From JBBQWZ01 sp043788745 (GTDB taxonomy: Bacteria > Acidobacteriota > Terriglobia > Bryobacterales > Bryobacteraceae), in contig JAYVTO010000315.1 in the NCBI GenBank assembly GCA_043788745.1, positions 1-30,345 on the forward strand: a stretch of 30,345 nucleotides of DNA. Reading direction: 5' to 3'. Below the pieces are notes generated by a model. It saw only the letters and a program-made list of their open reading frames with translations. It searched no databases and was not told the DNA's origin. The position numbers and the translations under genes were made by a program. Below are positions 29,901 through 30,345 of the stretch, piece by piece; positions within the stretch are counted from its first letter, which is position 1, and each line of letters opens with the position of its first letter.

Positions 29901-30345
29901 CAACTTCTTCTACCAACTGCCGTTCGGCGACCGGTTCTTAAAAACCAGCAATCCGATCCTGAGCCGCGTGATTGGCGGATGGACGATGGGCGGCACCTTC
30001 GTGGGCCAGACAGGGACGCCGTTCGGCGTTCTCTCCGGTCGCGGCACGCTCAACCGTGGAGCGCGGTCTGGCAACAACACCGCCACGACGACACTCGACA
30101 AGGCCGGACTGGACGGCATCTTCCAGATCCGCAACACGCCTACCGGACCGTTCTACGTTCCGGCTGGCGTCATCAATCCGACCGACAATCGCGGCGTTGG
30201 TGCGGACGGTTCGGCGCCGTATAACGGCCAGGTGTTCTTCCAGCCCACCGCTGGCAACCTGGGCGCCCTGCAGCGCAACTACTTCTCGGGTCCCAGCGTC
30301 TGGAATTTCGATTTCAGCATGCAGAAGAACATCCGTATCACGGAA
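26932..30345 (+). CDS. Oar-like TonB-dependent receptor 2 (3' end beyond window)
   Basis: The frame is open from a TTG at 26932 to the last base (1138 codons), with no stop. TTG is chosen as start because GGGAG lies 7 bases upstream and the next residues form a signal peptide (LQQLRRSLVVLCLFSAVLSA). Order: carboxypeptidase-regulatory-like domain (about 26-105, VRGFVVDATGGAVPNAKV, GTYDLAIEATGFGKS); plug (about 115-240, NLPNINRSVISLISTQPGI, TFAGINIQDNFIRTNG, SGGNQFHGSVYW); then a barrel with strands such as NNYAFYGQDSWKVSRRLTVNMGLRWEYY (split across strands) and YVQQWNLSVQQEI. It continues to FDFSMQKNIRITE, which is close to the expected C-terminus, so only a few tens of residues are probably missing. 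An outer-membrane TonB-dependent importer of unknown substrate. No SusD partner is seen. Confidence 0.92.
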   Translation, partial: MLQQLRRSLVVLCLFSAVLSAQVTGRVRGFVVDATGGAVPNAKVSLQLAGSGADAFATTTGTDGGYTISAVRAGTYDLAIEATGFGKSVTRALKVDSSVELSAATVKLEVGAVTQTVEVTSSATTVNVTNAEVATTLQKTQLANLPNINRSVISLISTQPGINSTGRGTTAVNGQRATYATVTFAGINIQDNFIRTNGLDFQPNLLLSDQVEEVTVSTSNLNPAIGGGSAQISFVPPSGGNQFHGSVYWSNRNNVFRANSYFNNRDGIKLPFLNQNQPGFKIGGPILKNRLFFYFNYEAFRLRQQSTANRTILTSSARQGIFTYRDSTGAARQINVLTAAGVQADPAMAAILAKVPGAENINNTRVGDSIDGFSRNTGGYSFVTRSNRDRNNVTGNFDFKLNDKNSFTVTSLWSTDKLDRSDQSNDYSLVPKVANDSTTKLLSMAWRYSPTGRLTNEVRFGFNLAPALFGTTEDFGNRIIAGTLFSNPVNTFRRQGRNTDTFNIADNASYVKGKHTISFGWQGQLTRVETFNDAGNIAVYTLGIGTRNPSLTTANLPGINSSDLAAANSLLATLGGLVSDASQTFNVTSQTSGFVGGAPNVKQLRQNNYAFYGQDSWKVSRRLTVNMGLRWEYYAPVTEAQGLFLLPVLQNNNPITTLLNPTGVLDFAGNSDKPLYKKDLNNFGPNIGMAYDVFGNGKTAIRAGYSISYPNDNFIRAIDNSAGTNVGLNSTVAPTGLQARVSTSLPAIATPAFKVPRTFADNYALSTANGFGLPSPDLVSPYVQQWNLSVQQEIFKNIIEVRYVGNHATKQFRAFDYNQVQIGNGFLEDFRRAQANGNLSRAATGVFNPAFNSAIVGSQRLPIFDQLSSAGLLANGTIRNLIDQGAVGELANTYQTNGLNGGLNFYRNTNALGTNLMTNYSNQSYNGLQIDVNRRLANGLQYQFNYVFSRVFSDAAGDGQTNFEPFLDINNAKIERSRVAATDITHIFKANFFYQLPFGDRFLKTSNPILSRVIGGWTMGGTFVGQTGTPFGVLSGRGTLNRGARSGNNTATTTLDKAGLDGIFQIRNTPTGPFYVPAGVINPTDNRGVGADGSAPYNGQVFFQPTAGNLGALQRNYFSGPSVWNFDFSMQKNIRITE

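Overview
The window looks like a chromosomal segment from a GC-rich acidobacterium, most likely of the Bryobacterales/Solibacter type. This is an inference from gene content: two Oar-like TonB-dependent receptors with an N-terminal carboxypeptidase-regulatory-like domain, an intact Hanks-type Ser/Thr kinase and the wreck of a second one, a Tat-exported sulfatase, an M28 peptidase, and intergenic regions full of short GC-rich hairpin repeats. No rRNA, tRNA, phage, CRISPR array or intact transposase was seen.

Layout. 1-1353: start of a possible divergent gene, then serB. 1354-2672: a dispersed repeat followed by a decayed Ser/Thr kinase pseudogene. 2731-6455: an AsmA-like protein, a convergent HEAT-like protein and an exported DUF218 protein. 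6456-7123: a repeat-rich gap whose main repeat is an inverted copy of the one at 1400. 7124-8852: divergent CDF metal transporter and exported creatininase-family hydrolase. 8853-9335: hairpins, a doubtful small ORF and a rightward terminator. 9336-12797: TonB-dependent receptor 1 (minus), divergent from clpB (13062-15599), which is followed by lon (15765-18155). 18525-20780: maeB (minus). 20857-22446: M28 peptidase. 22447-26255: a minus-strand pair, sulfatase then membrane Ser/Thr kinase, overlapping by four bases. 26425-26733: a tandem hairpin repeat. 26932 to the end: TonB-dependent receptor 2, open at the window edge, with a TTG start.

Functional links. clpB and lon are co-directional proteostasis genes (disaggregase and AAA+ protease). 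The sulfatase and kinase look translationally coupled. The other genes are mostly single housekeeping or envelope genes (serine synthesis, malate/pyruvate metabolism, metal efflux, outer-membrane uptake).

The most interesting non-coding signals are: a divergent clpB/receptor promoter region with three copies of a TAAGATTATGCAC-like motif placed over both predicted promoters; an attenuator-like stem in the receptor leader; mutually exclusive hairpins in the lon leader, one holding the Shine-Dalgarno sequence in its loop; and two repeat families. All assignments rest on reading the sequence and recalling family motifs; no search was run.
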